This document shows positions 13,239 to 25,327 of a DNA stretch of 64,000 nucleotides, piece by piece (position 1 is the first letter of the stretch; every line of letters starts with the position of its first letter). The notes beneath the pieces were generated by a model. It had not been told where the DNA came from, searched no databases, and saw only the letters and a list, made by a program, of their open reading frames with translations. Source of the DNA: Paramecium sonneborni (Eukaryota; Ciliophora; Oligohymenophorea; Peniculida; Parameciidae); NCBI GenBank assembly GCA_905182985.1, contig CAJJDN010000087.1:289717-353716 (forward strand), read 5' to 3'. The translations under genes were made by a program, and so were the position numbers.

Positions 13239-14442
13239 TCACTTTAAAATCATTTTTTTTTTAATTTTTGGTGTGCCATGATTTGAAGAACATATTTAAC
13301 TAGGAGTTAAATGTCTTGATCTTATACTTCTCATTGAACTTTTAAGATCTTCAAAGATTTTCTAACTACTAGCCAAACTTGTTCTTCCTTTTACAAAAAA
13401 ATTATTTTATTGTTGATTTGCAATCTTCTTTTTTGAATTACTATTATTGTAAGTCATTTTTGTAGAAAACATTTTTTTTGCCAACTCCAATAACAATTCA
13501 TTCTATTAAGGAGTATTTCTAGCAGTTGTTAAACAAGATTTAGTCATTTCAATATTACCTAAAGAAGCTTATCTTGATTTTAACTAAGGTGGTTTCTTTA
13601 TTGTTTTAATTGGAATTTCAATTTTAGATCTTTATTTCTAAGCAGATGTTTATCTAGATGTTTAGGCTGGTTTTGGTATTCGTTATGATAAAGGTGGAGA
13701 TTTTAATTATTGAGCTTATCTAATTTACATTTCTATAGTTTTTGTAAGAGTTCCTTTATTATTTTAATATATTTATCTTTAAGCTTCAATTGTATTTTTT
13801 AATTATTTTTAAATTTATTTATTCTAATTAAATATTTAAAAAGGTTTTGGTTAAACTTTTGTATCTCCAATCATTTGAACTAAATCTCTAAGTATAGTTG
13901 TATTACTAATTTTTGAAATGTCAGTTTATGTAGATTCAATTTTGAGATCTCTCAATAAATATTTAAGTTAACTAACTGAACAATCTTCAGAAGTGTCCTT
14001 TACCTTTGATGGTGTTTATTATTTAATCTCTTCAAATAATCCTAATTCCATTTTAATTTTGCAATACTATATCTCTCTATTTTTTTCCATTCTTTTATTA
14101 ATTACTTTGCAATGAAAGTTTCTTGGTATATTTATATGGAACTTATAATATTCTAAAAGAGCTGGTATTCTATCATCACTTTCAAAATATCTATAAAATC
14201 TTTTTCACTATAATAAATTTTAATTACCTTCTCATAAACTCTGTATGCTCATCCAATTAAACATAATCTTTATATCGAATAGTAGATTTTATCTATTTGT
14301 CATCCAAAATATCATTTATGTCTTTTTCATAATAAAAGTTTTATGATTAAGAGTATTTACAATAAAGTGCTCTTGTGAGAATTAAATGAAAGGATCCATC
14401 AGTGTTCAATTTATCACAGAACATGCACTTATTAACTTACAT
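13239..14442 (-). CDS. Unknown ciliate protein with basic Pro/Gln-rich tail
   Basis: 388 residues if a 37-nt intron is removed near 14184-14230 (GTAATTAAAATTTATTATAG continues to a second TTTTATAG; only the longer form keeps the frame). The N-terminus MQVNKCMFCDKL has a CxxC. A folded-looking region follows with YFESDDRIPALLEYYKFHI and NIPRNFHCKV. From about residue 190 it becomes a basic, Gln/Pro/Ser-rich low-complexity tail with repeated KPP/RQTS-like bits, ending ...MILK. Stop is TCA on the plus strand at 13239. I do not recognise the family; it lies tail-to-tail with the Asn/Gln-rich gene, 140 bp apart. Confidence 0.65.
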
Positions 14443-14592
14443 TTTATTTTTATTTCTTCAATATAAAATAAATTATATAATAATAATTTTTTTAATAATT
14501 GCATATTTAATTAAGGAACTATAAATCAACCTAATTCTGTTCCAAATAATTTTAATAATTAATTATTATTATATTGATATAAATAATAATAA

Positions 14593-15833
14593 TCATGAAT
14601 TTAGAGGAATACTTTCCTCTTATGCAAATATATCATTTTTATGTTGATTATTAAGTGATCCAGTGTTATTTAATTTCATTTTTTCATTAATTTCAGATTA
14701 TTATTGAGGTGAAACTGTTTGTTATTTAATATTATTGTTCTTTTCTTCTATTTTCATTATTACTTATTCTGAATCAACTTTTTCATTCTCATTTAAAATT
14801 GCTTTAACTTATGAAACAAATTTAGTTTCGATTTCTTCTTTAATCATCTAAAATCTAAAACTAAATTTACTTTTATATATTCAAATTGAGTGATCAATTA
14901 ATATATTTTTTCGAGAACTTCTTTTTATTTCTCAGAACTAACTATTTCATCAGAATAAAGAATAAAATAACATTCTATCAAAGATATTAATGATAAACAT
15001 ACTTTTTTCTTTATGATATTTTGCATAAAATTAGACACTTTCTCCTTTCAATTAAATTATTTCTAAAGGTTTTTTCTAATTATCCATTATCTATTTCTGT
15101 ATTGCATTTCTATCATCTAACCATTTCTTTTAAATAGGAATCATTTTGTTGACCATCATAAAAAAATACTATCGAACATAATCAAACATCATAAATCCTT
15201 TAAAATTAATTTTTTGCTTTGGAACCCTTTCATCCATTTTAGATTTCATAATCATTTTATCAATTAATTCTATAGTTTTTTATTTTTGCTACTCATTTTT
15301 TTCTATTTCTAGAGTTAAATCCTTTCTAAATTTCTTATGTTATTTTGATTGTTAAGTCATAACTAATTCTAAGTTTCCATTTTTCTCAATATATTCCTAT
15401 TCTGCTTTTATTAATAGATCCTCAATCTCTTATTTCAAATTCTTTTGAAATTCTTCTCTTGTTAGCTTTAATATTTATATTAAATTTTATACTTTGTTGT
15501 AATTGTTAACTTTTTTTATTTATTCAATGATGGCTGCTAGAACTTTTTGTTATTCCTCTTTTATTGTTTTTTAATTGCTTAACAATATAAAGTAGCATTC
15601 TAAATTTAATAACATAATTTACTTGTTGATTTTTCATATTAACAAAAGAAATTTCCAAAATCACTTTCCATCTCGAAAGTTTCTTATGGTTTTTTTTTCT
15701 CTTCTTATAGTTTTTTTTCTAATTCACTTCTTGTTTTAAACCATGAATCTGAAATATCAAAGCTTCTTCTAATAAAAAAGGCAAAATATTCTCTTCCATA
15801 ATCATAACTTGTAAATCCTCTAAAAATTGACAT
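14593..15833 (-). CDS. Unknown protein with an internal tandem duplication
   Basis: 388 residues; introns 15600-15622, 14975-15002 and 14848-14870 (23, 28, 23 nt). Two halves are homologous. Half 1 has FRGFTSYDYGREYFAFFI, a KKPQE turn, EKSTKCYFILLS and then a helical stretch. Half 2 has FKGFMMFDYVRQYFFMMV, KKPLE, KEKKCYFILYS and again a helix. The first two introns fall at the identical position and phase, just before the CYFIL block in each half, so the duplication carried its intron. The C-terminal 80 residues are Glu/Asn/Gln-rich and probably disordered. The start is supported by the strong first block immediately after the ATG. No family recognised. Confidence 0.75.
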
Positions 15834-16349
15834 TAAATTAATATGATTTAATTATGAACTTGTTACAGGGTTCTTTGCATTTTATAATAAACAACAATAT
15901 GCAATTTAAAACTGTAGAATTGATTAATATATTTGAACTTTTTTATTAAGTTTTTGAAGTTATATTTTTAAATCAATTCATAGAACTTGAAAATACAGTA
16001 AAACTAATAAAAAAACTTTAGTATTTTTGACTGTCCATCATTTGAGTCTAATATCAATATATGATATAATAAGAGGATAAGAAGAAGAACTAAATAATTT
16101 GAAAATAATTTTAAGGTTAGAATTGATATTTTAATTGTATAATATTTGATATTATAATTTTTATAAGCGATTATATGATGAATATCAAATTAAGATTATG
16201 GATTTCATGTCTAAAATAATATAATTGATTAAAAAATAACGTTTTTTATTGTATTTTAAAGTTTAATAAAAATACAAAAAGAATAGAAAGAATGGTTTGA
16301 ATTTGATAATATAAAGATTAACATAATTTATCATTTTAATAATTATATT
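15834..16349. other. Intergenic, AT-rich
   Basis: About 515 bp between two divergently transcribed genes (minus at 15833, plus at 16350). I see only A/T-rich sequence with scattered stops in all frames and no recognisable motif. It may hold both promoters. Confidence 0.5.
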
Positions 16350-16910
16350 ATGCTAAATAAATCAATAAAAGTAACAAAAAAAGTAATTATCATAAATCAA
16401 AAGTATTATATTGTAATATTGATAAGAACTGAGACAATAAGTGAGAATACAAATATAATAAATAGAGAACCATTAAAAAATAGTTAAGAAGGGCAAAGGT
16501 TTGATTAAAAGAATTCAAATTAAACATAGATGCATAATGGATTTGATGAATGTAAAAAATGTGTTTTAAGGAAAGAAAACTATGATTTGAGACAATTACA
16601 TGAGATGTTGAATATTTGTTAAAAAAACCATTAGAAAATGAAGGAGATTAAATCGATAGTGGATGTATTAAAAAATAGAACTAGTAAATTGGAATAGAAA
16701 TTGAAATAGTAAGAAGGATAGAGTAAAGTGAAGAGAGTCAGAAGAACTTCAACTTAAATAGAAAAGAAATATAAAGTTTAAATTTGTAATTATAATTTAA
16801 AGTGTTATGTAAAGAATTGTGAGAAATATTATGGGTCAATGATATCATTGAATTTACATATGAGAATAAAACATAAAAGATAGAGAAATGTTTAGGAATA
16901 ATAAAAATGA
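16350..16910 (+). CDS. Small C2H2-type zinc-finger protein
   Basis: The frame is open from ATG 16350 (186 residues); a second possible start at 16530 would give 126 residues beginning MHNGFDECKKC. The middle is a Lys/Gln/Glu-rich helix. The C-terminus carries one finger, CYVKNCEKYYGSMISLNLHM followed by RIKH, spacing C-x4-C-x12-H-x4-H, in a basic context. A role in binding nucleic acid is inferred. A Cys pair near MHNGF (CKKC) could be a second metal site. No intron. Stop TGA at 16908; the convergent UEV gene ends 43 bp further on. Confidence 0.65.
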
Positions 16911-16953
16911 TAAACTTTCCTTACTTATATATATATATATTGATTATTGTAAC

Positions 16954-17479
16954 TCAATAGGTTTGACCATCGGGTGGTTATTGTAATTTTTTGTTAGCAG
17001 CAGAACTCATTTCATTTTTTAATCCTGTTAAGATGCTTTCTAGAGTATTTTTGGATACCCAATTTTTTAAAATGCCAAATTTATTAATATCAATCTGAAT
17101 TAGTAAGTGATAGATACCTATCCATTTGCTAAAACGCATGGAAGATTAATTTTAGTGACAAATTTGACTTAGGGAGCAACCTTAGGATATTGTGGACCAC
17201 AAGTGATTTTAAGTGAATAGATTCTATTCTCAAATGCAGTCTATGATATTAAATTAAATAATTACATTATAAGGACCAAGGATTGTTCCATTCCAATTAG
17301 TCATTTACATGTCTTCAGCTACCAATTTCAGATAATAATTTTACCATCTTCTAATCCATAACTTACAGTTCCATCTCCAATACCTTTTTCTCCATTTTAA
17401 AGTTCTTCAAGCAATCTAAATCTTCTTGGGACTTCTAAACATAATGTAAAAACGATATTAAATTACCTGGTGCTTACAT
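16954..17479 (-). CDS. Ubiquitin-conjugating enzyme E2 variant (Mms2/UEV type)
   Basis: 139 residues from five exons; introns 17435-17466, 17319-17344, 17241-17265, 17095-17117 (32, 26, 25, 23 nt). Hallmarks: VPRRFRLLEELQNGEKG, GDGTVSYGLED, NWNGTILGPYN, TAFENRIYSLKITCGPQYP, VKFVTKINLP and the C-terminal LQQPPDGQTY, all closely matching the Mms2/UEV1 family. The catalytic Cys of active E2s is absent, as in all UEVs. Known family role: pairs with Ubc13 to build Lys63-linked ubiquitin chains in DNA-damage tolerance and signalling. Length fits the family (about 140-145). Confidence 0.95.
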
Positions 17480-17736
17480 TAGGATTTTATTTAAATAATT
17501 ATTATATGATATTAATTAATATAACAAATTCATATATTAGATGTTGTAGATTCTATATTTCAATCATTCAAATGAAGAAGCAAAAAATAACTAAGAAATA
17601 TTACTCTATTAAGGTTATTATTGTTATTCAATTGATTCAACAATATAATAACAATTATATTTACTATTATTAGAATTTATACATTAAAATATATTCAGTA
17701 ATAATATTTATTAACACTGCTTAAATTATTTATGAT

Positions 17737-18159
17737 ATGGAGAATAAGAATAAAATGAAGAAGAATCAAAAAATAAAATCAAGTAAAGAAATAATCAAAA
17801 AAAGAAAGTTAGAAAATTATATGAATAAAGAGTAAGATTAATTTATTGAGAATTATTGAGAGTCTATTCTAATTATCGAAATGTCTTTTTTAAGTTCGGT
17901 TTATTTTAGTGTAAGCAAATAATTCAAAATAGATGTCTATAGATATTAATAAACCTCTTTAAGATTCAATGATTGTCTTTTGTTCTTAATTAAGATCTAA
18001 TAGTATTTATTTAGACATTTCATCAATTCTATTGAGATATTATTATATTAAGATTCTTATATATTAAATGGCAATATAGATTTTCTTAATTTTGAAATTT
18101 AAAAATAGATTTTATTCAATATTTTTTTTAGATTTAAGTATAACATTAACATTATTTGA
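17737..18159 (+). CDS. Possible small unknown protein
   Basis: A start at 17737 opens a Lys-rich stretch that runs into a TGA. Removing two putative introns (29 nt from GTAAGATTAATT, 22 nt from GTAAGCAAATAA) returns to the same frame and gives 123 residues ending TGA at 18157. The second half reads well as protein (RFNDCLLFLIKI, NGNIDFLNFEIQ). The first intron ends TTGAG, which is weak. Alternatively only the ORF from 17881 (92 residues) is real, or this is 5' sequence of the next gene, which begins 11 bp later. Confidence 0.35.
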
Positions 18160-18170
18160 TATATGTAATT

Positions 18171-18975
18171 ATGTATTTCATTAATTGGTATAAGATTTTG
18201 ATAATTCATAATTAAGGAACTCAATCTAAAATTAAGATAACTTTTAAAGTCTTAGTTATTAAGTCGAATGATGATAGAGACAGATTGAGATATAGTTTGA
18301 ATTCATAGTTTATGATATTATAAATAATATAAACTAATTATTAGATGAACTATTGCAAACACATAATTACAACAATTAGGATGAGCAAATTTTACATTGT
18401 ATTTTCTATCCTTTAAGTCATTTTATCTCTAATTCTTTTAATCTATGTATGATATATATACAACTAGATTATAACAGATCCAATTAGAAAGTACTTTATC
18501 ACTTTTGATTACTTTAGTTTACATCAATCGATAGTTGTCTAAGCAGAAGTGATATTAACATTAGCCATCCTTATAGATATTTCATTACGTATAATAGCTG
18601 AAAAGAAAGTACTATTATTTATTTAATATTCTTAAGTTATTCTTTAAGGACAGATGGAATCTAATAGATATAGGATCTTTTCTTCTTATTCTGATTTTAC
18701 TTCTTGTATTCTATTCAATAAAAAAGTATAATAAAATTGATAAAATAAAGTGAATTAGCTGCTATTATTGATGATGTGATTGGATTGATTGTTATTATCT
18801 CAAGATACATTGTACAAATAATTCGATTAGTTCTATTAATTAAATAGTAAGAAATCTCTTAAATAGATCACATAAGGTTAAACAACTCCAATAAATTGAT
18901 GATATTAAATTTGAATAGGTAGATAAATAAACTGAGGAAAGCACTGTTAAATAATAAGCTGATGTAAATTTATGA
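18171..18975 (+). CDS. Voltage-sensor-domain-only membrane protein (Hv1-like)
   Basis: 236 residues with introns 18447-18467, 18609-18636, 18726-18750 and 18847-18866; the spliced length is divisible by three. Four hydrophobic spans are visible: S1 FYIVFSILQVILSLILLIYI, S2 AEVILTLAILIDISLRIIAE with acidic and Arg residues as in voltage sensors, S3 after DRWNLIDIGSFLLI, and S4-like ISRYIVQIIRLVLLIKQ with two spaced Arg. No pore loop follows; the C-terminus is a short Gln/Glu/Asp-rich helix. A segment before S1 (RDRLRYSLNS) recalls Hv1 proton channels. The Asp that gives Hv1 its proton selectivity in S1 is not evident, so proton conduction is uncertain. Confidence 0.65.
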
Positions 18976-19052
18976 GAAATATCACACATTCATTTTAATC
19001 AAATATTTCTTTATTTTCTATATCAAACTTGTTATTATTATTACCATATTAT

Positions 19053-20383
19053 ATGTTTAGAAATAAAAGACCTTCACGTTTGCAGTTACCTGATTCCATA
19101 GACAAATTATCAACTCCAGCCATCTTCTCTTAAAGAACACCAATTTCATTAAAAAATCCAATATCTTCTCCTATTATGCATAGGATCAAATCTTTTTAGA
19201 TTACTACACATCGCAAATTACCAGAAAATAGTTTTGCTTTTGATGATCTTGTTAAAACACCATTTGATGAAGAAATCATGAGTAATCTATCTAAGTAACT
19301 CAGGATTTAAACACAGAAGTACTGCCAATCAGCATTTACGATTAGAATCCATCTACAAATTTGTTTATGAAAAGAAACTCCGTGGAGCCACTAAATATCA
19401 TATTAATCCTAAATCTCATTAATAAGCTTTACCTGTTCCAAATGGTTCAATAAGCATTATGTTAAATAAATAAAAAAAAGATTAAGGTTTTAGCATTTCC
19501 TAATTTAAAAAGAAGATTCCTCCTAAGTCTAAATTTAAAATGAAATGGAAAACTATTTAATGGATATTATTGAATCGAAAAGATGCAATTGAATAAATCT
19601 TTTCTAATTACTAAAAAATTATTCAAAAAGCAAAGGATAAAAAAGATGGAATGAATAAAGAAGAGTTTTCTGAACTATTGAATTCTGTTTAATTGGGAGC
19701 AGATAGAAACCTTGCTGAAAAATTATTTTATGTTTTTGATGAAGATTAAAGTGGTACAGTTGATTATAAAGAATTAATTGTTGGTTTAGAAGTCTTAAAG
19801 GATGATACTATAGAGGAGAAATTAAAAAGTAACATATTTTGTAACACATTAAGTTTTCTTTGATTTGTGTGATCTTGATGGATCAGGGAAGATAAGTGAG
19901 AAGGAAATATTTAATGTGTTAAAATCTAATATTGTATCTGAAAGTGATAAATATCAATTAAGATAAAGTATTAAAGAAATGATTAAAAATTGTGATTCGA
20001 ATGGCGATGGAGAATTGGACAAATAAGAAATTTTAGTTGCAGCTAGTAATAATGCAGTGTTAAGAAGATTGTTAGAATAAACAATTTCAAATGTGAAAAG
20101 AATTGATACAATAATTTAAAATGATTTAGAAGAACCTTTTCATTAATTTGTACCAGCTACAGCTCATTTTGTATAATAAAAAGAAGGAATTCATTTTCCT
20201 ACTCAATAAAAAATATTAAATATGATATAGGAAATGGAATCTGTAATATAATTATTATTTAAATAGATTCATGAAACAGCTAGAGAATATATTACACCTA
20301 GAAATAAACACAATTCTTTTTAAAATAATCATATTTATTAAGGATTATAAGAGACTAAAAACTTAGAGGATTCTGAAAATTGA
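19053..20383 (+). CDS. EF-hand calcium-binding protein
   Basis: 427 residues; introns 19295-19316 (22 nt) and 19829-19853 (25 nt). A roughly 180-residue N-terminal region lacks recognisable domains. It is followed by EF-hand loops DEDQSGTVDYKE (about residue 220), DLDGSGKISEKE (about 258) and DSNGDGELDKQE (about 298). All have Asp/Asn/Gly/Glu at the expected calcium-ligating positions. A degenerate hand (DKKDGMNKEEF) precedes them. A helical C-terminal tail of about 100 residues ends in Asn/Glu-rich sequence. No kinase domain, so it is a sensor or buffer rather than a CDPK. Partner unknown. Confidence 0.85.
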
Positions 20384-20403
20384 TTTACTTAATGTATATA
20401 AAA

Positions 20404-21138
20404 TCAGCAACAAGTATTATTTTTTTATTTATTTAATTAAGTATTTTCTAATTTTTATTCCTCCTTTGATTTATTTAATTTTTTGTTAATTTTAATTCCA
20501 TAATTCTAAAATTAAATATTCAAATTTACTTCTTTACTAGGATCAATATCTCCAGAATTAACTTTTTCTATAATTTTTTTAGTCAAATTTTCAAACACCA
20601 AATTGACATTTAATCCAGTTTTAGCAGAAGTCTCGTAATACTCAAAATTATACTATTTAGCAAACTGCATTCCCTCTTTTTACGACACTTGACGTCTTTG
20701 TTACTTAATCAATATATACTATTCTTCAAGATCTGTTTTATTTCCCAATATAATGAGTTCAATATCATCACAAGCATAACTTTGTATTTTCTCATACCAT
20801 TAAACTAATCCTTAAAATGATAATCTGCTTGTAACATCAAAAACAAGAATTCCTCCAATTGCTCTTAAAATTTATGGTATCATACCCTCTATAAAAAGAA
20901 CGAGTCAAAGAACGAAAAGACTCTTATCCTGCAGTGTCCCAAATATGTAGATTCACATTTTGATCCATTATTCTAATTTCTCTAGAGCCAAAACCTATAC
21001 CAATTGTAGTATCATGAGCATTTTTGAATCTTTAATCCGTAAATTATAATAGCAGACAACTTTTACCCACATCTAACAAATATTAGCATAATTTAATATA
21101 CTAGTATCTCCTACAATTATGATTTTAAAACAAAGCAT
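20404..21138 (-). CDS. Rab2-like small GTPase
   Basis: About 211 residues; four introns near 21073-21101 (29 nt), 20864-20885 (22), 20696-20719 (24) and 20507-20530 (about 24). P-loop GDTNVGKS, LLLQFTDQRF, effector [36 protein letters not shown] and ETSAK are close to Rab2 (with Rab4/14 as relatives). The C-terminus NNTCC is a double-cysteine geranylgeranylation site. Family role: ER-Golgi and phagosome or endosome traffic. The third and fourth introns look stop-free and a multiple of three long, so retention would insert about eight residues without breaking the frame. Confidence 0.92.
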
Positions 21139-21212
21139 TTAATATAAATTATTGGAATAGTTCATCATATCCCATCCTAATACTAAATAATCAATAATAA
21201 TATATTTCATAA

Positions 21213-24200
21213 TCATTTTTGTAATAAATTGTCTTATGACATATTAATCTGATCCTAACTTGTTTATTCTATCATTATTGATTATTCCAATCCTTTAGTT
21301 TACAATTATTTGGTGTCTACTACTTAGGATTATTTTTATTCTTAAGGTTTTTGTTTTGGTTCTTCTTCGATTTCTTCCTTCTCTTCATAATAGTGTATCA
21401 TTCTAATCAATTATGAATCAGAAACTGTCTCAAATTATTAAAGAATGATAGTAGGGGTCAAAGAAATGCAAGAAAGGAAAATAATTATAAAAACACTCTT
21501 TACACTGTCTAAAATTGATTCCAAATGATGAATATATTATGGTATGCTTGTACTCCATGTTTCAGATGAACAAGTTGTAAATAATACTAATACACATAAT
21601 GTAACGTTGAACATGATCACAACTCTAAGTTATAAATAAAAATATTTACATTTATTCTTTAGATAAAGTGCTTAAATAAAGAATTGGTTGCATTTGTGTA
21701 GTCAAAAGAACAGTCAAATATGAGACAAGGGAAATGTAATAGAATCCTTCGATGATACCTTCTTGATTGTTTGCATATTATAAAATCTAAAAACAGATAT
21801 AAATTATGTTACTGTAGCAGGTAAATAAAAAATGATAAATCCTTAATACACAGAGTCAAAGAAGATTAGGAATAATTTCTTTTTGTTGAAATAGTAATCT
21901 CTTTAACATTTGATGAATTCACTAGCAAACATTCTAATGACTCGATGATTAACATCAGAATAGAATGAAAAGACCAGAAATCCATATAGTGGTGTAAAAT
22001 AGGTTTAGAACATAAAATGGAAACTGGTAGTGAAAAGTTGTGTGCTTGAATAACCATTAAAGAAGGAAAAGAAGAATTCACACATTGTAATGAGGAAACC
22101 TTTATATAGGATAAATAACAAGAATCCAGCAGTTCTAACATGGGTTTATCTAGCATGAGTCAAGATTAGTTTAGACAACCCATCTAAATTAACTAATTCA
22201 ATATGACTCATAGCTGAAAATAATGATGGATTTTTAACAGTTTGGGATTGTACACTTGCTCTAATAGTGTTTACTTTACATAAGCATAGATCTTAATCAT
22301 GAAGACCTACAGAAACAATTGCTTAATTTTTTGATTAATCTTTTTGGAAGGTCATAAGTTATTCAATTTATACTTTATTGAGATCATGAAAGACAACAAA
22401 GGATGCTATCATAATTACCTCGTAGAATTAAGATCGTAATTCTCCATCTGATAATGCTTATTCTAAGACTTCTTGATTGATTATTAAGGTAATGAATTTA
22501 TCATCTATCTTATACAAATTATCAAAAACTTTGAATTCTCTTGTTGATTATTTAAATAATGGTACAGCTTAACTTTTAACACTAGTCATTTCATTATGTA
22601 AATCATCTTTTGTAAATTCTACACATTCCATATATTATTTCAAATATTGTAGAGTTTGATCTCTTTCTACATCTCTAATGAAAAACCATTATCTGATTAT
22701 AGCTAAATTCAAATCCAATATTAAATGAAAATTATGATGGGCAACCGTCTAAAATTAGAATACTCCACAAGGTTTTATTTAAGTCATCAGTTATTCCTCT
22801 GCAAATGGAGATAATTAAATATATTTCCTTTTAAATGCTGATGATCCTAATTATTTGTATAATTTTTAGAATTCCTCTTCTTAAAATGTATATTCAAATA
22901 TAGCTTTTCCTTACATAAATTATGATAATTATGGATGTTCTTTACATAAAGTACTTTCAATGTCTGCCTACAACACCCATATATATCTTTTACTATTCAT
23001 CTTTTCAAAGAGTTCTCTATCTTTTTTTATTCTATCTTATAATTACTGTAAATCTGATGCTTCTTCATCATCTGATTCTAAATCCTTCTCTTCTAATAAT
23101 GGCATCTCATATAAATAAGCATCCCATTATTCAGTATTAACAATCAATTTTATCGAGTAACTTCTCAATACTTCTTTCGGTAGTAAAATACTTCTTTGAT
23201 TATCATCATATGAAAATTGTACACATTCACCTAATTGACAATATTTTTAAATAGCTAATTAAGTAGAATTCAAAGTTTTAAATGGTAATGTTAATAATGC
23301 TCTTTCAAATACAAATGTACTTCTTTCTTTATCATCACATTATGCATCATATTCTAGATCAATTTATTCAAAGGCTGTAGATTGATTAACTTATATTTGA
23401 TCATCCATGATTTCTTTATTTGGTTTAGGTTCATATCCTTATAATTTAACATCATCATTATTTTTTTCATTATCTTTCTTTTCTCCTTAAGGTCCTCCTA
23501 ATAGAGTAGCTTTTCCTACTCTTAATTTAGGTTCATTAAGAACTTAACCATAATTAACAAATTTAGTATTAGCTAGATTATCTAATGCAACATAACTATT
23601 TAATTTAGTTAATAATCCAGATCTTTAAGGATCCATTCCTATGTCACCATTAACTTTTTATCTTGCTAACAATAAGAATATAGGTCTAAAGACTTCTACA
23701 AATATAGGAACAATATTGCTAAAGATAATTAATCTATCAATTAATAAAGATATAAAATTATAATTGCTTTATTCTCTAATGTAAATATGTTTATCTTTAT
23801 TATTACTACTCCAAATAGATCCAGCTATTGAAAATGTGATTGCCAATACAATGGCTATTCCAATACTGAAGAATTCAGAATTTAGAGGATTTAAATATAA
23901 TGGTAAATTAAATGATAAGGCTTCTCTTAAATATTTTTGGTGTGTTGAAGAATGAAGCAAAACACCAATCAATTAAGGTGATTCTACTATTCCATTTTCA
24001 TTGACTAATTAATCCTGATTTAATTAAACATCAATAGGTTCTACTAAATCTAATCTTAATCTAGCTTTAGTATTATCTGAAAATATGGGTAATTGATTAA
24101 ATTCTAATTATCCATCAATATAAGTTAAGTCAGGTTCTAATAATTTTTGTGCAGCTACTTTAAAGGTTTTAACATCATCACCAAAATTAACTTAAGCATG

Positions 24201-25257
24201 TTCTTTACCATCAGCGCTTAGAATAATCATAGGTGCAGGAACTCTTTCACCTTTTTTAAGTTATACAATGCATCCAGGGAATAATCTAATAATAGTTCGA
24301 GTAGTAAATCGTTTTTATACAAAATCATAGACTGATACTAATTATCTATCGAATTTGAATTCTAATTCCAATTCTTATTTGTATACTTTATACCATAAAA
24401 AGGTAGGCAATGTTGCAAGTATCAGAATATAAATAATGAAAAATTAAAATTGCTTAATAAATAATGATAGAAAATTACATTAACTGACGTCATTGTATAA
24501 TCAAGAATAGTAATGATTATAATAAATGGTAAAATAGGAGTCATGAATGCACGTTTTAATGACATTTTGAGAGCATTTTGAAATAAACTTCCTTTTTGTG
24601 TCAACATAGAAATTCCATAAAAATCTGTTTTAGTATCAGTTGATTGAATACCTATCTTCAATTATTGACTGAAGATAGTATCAACTAATTCATCTCTATT
24701 ATCTTAGCTAGCTGGAAATTATTCTGTAGTTCCCTTTCCAATAGGATGTACTGAGAATTCTAAACTATTTTCCATATTTTTTCCATCATATTTTTATATG
24801 ACATCCAAAATACTTTCATCTTTCTTAGGAGTACTTTTTTATGATCGATTTGATTTTGATTTAATAAATACATCTCCTTCTTCTGGTGGTAATGGTTAAT
24901 CTTCTGGATCTTCTAATTTCAATACTCCAGGATCATCATCATCTTCATCTTATTTATCATCAGGATTAAGAAATAAAGATTTAGCCATTGGAGTGACATA
25001 TGTTGGATCAACTTTCAAACCTTATGCTGTTCCTGCTTCTTTACTAGTTTTGAATAACTTAGTAAAGTTGATTACAGGGCCATCTTCATTCACTTCTTAA
25101 GCTTCTTCATTGTTTATTTCTTGTTGTCTAACTTGTTTGTGTTTAAATCTGGTGGATATTTTTGGTTGAACTTTTGGAGGTGAATTATCTTCATCTTCAT
25201 CAAAGGCAATAATATCTAATTATACATAATGTCTATACTATCATCTTCTTCAGCCAT
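21213..25257 (-). CDS. P4-ATPase (flippase)-like protein lacking all catalytic motifs
   Basis: 1,314 residues; introns 25216-25238, 24453-24478, 21787-21812, 21625-21649; the spliced length is exactly divisible by three. A long acidic N-terminus (about 210 residues) precedes spans 1-2. The A-domain keeps LKKGERVPAPMIILSADG, but the DGET loop reads NFGDDVKTFK (about residue 330). Spans 3-4 read LNSEFFSIGIAIVLAI and LIIFSNIVPIFVEVF. Where P-type ATPases carry DKTGT after NYGQV, this reads LNEPKLRVGK (about 555), so the phosphorylated Asp is absent. GDGxND is replaced by VGLHDQD (about 965). The C-terminal spans resemble flippases (KGFLITMCEFFFSFFNGYSS, TQMQPILYLSTLSK). The frame is open throughout, so it looks like a conserved pseudoenzyme, not debris. 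Confidence 0.8.
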
Positions 25258-25327
25258 CTATGTATTTTATATTTTTATTTTATTATAATCTTTTATATGC
25301 TAAGAATAAGAAGACTTTATTTATATA

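Noticed and set aside
21866..22156. Minus-strand ORF of 96 codons starting MLDKPMLEL
   Set aside because: It is in another frame of the flippase-like gene and overlaps its well-supported membrane segments.
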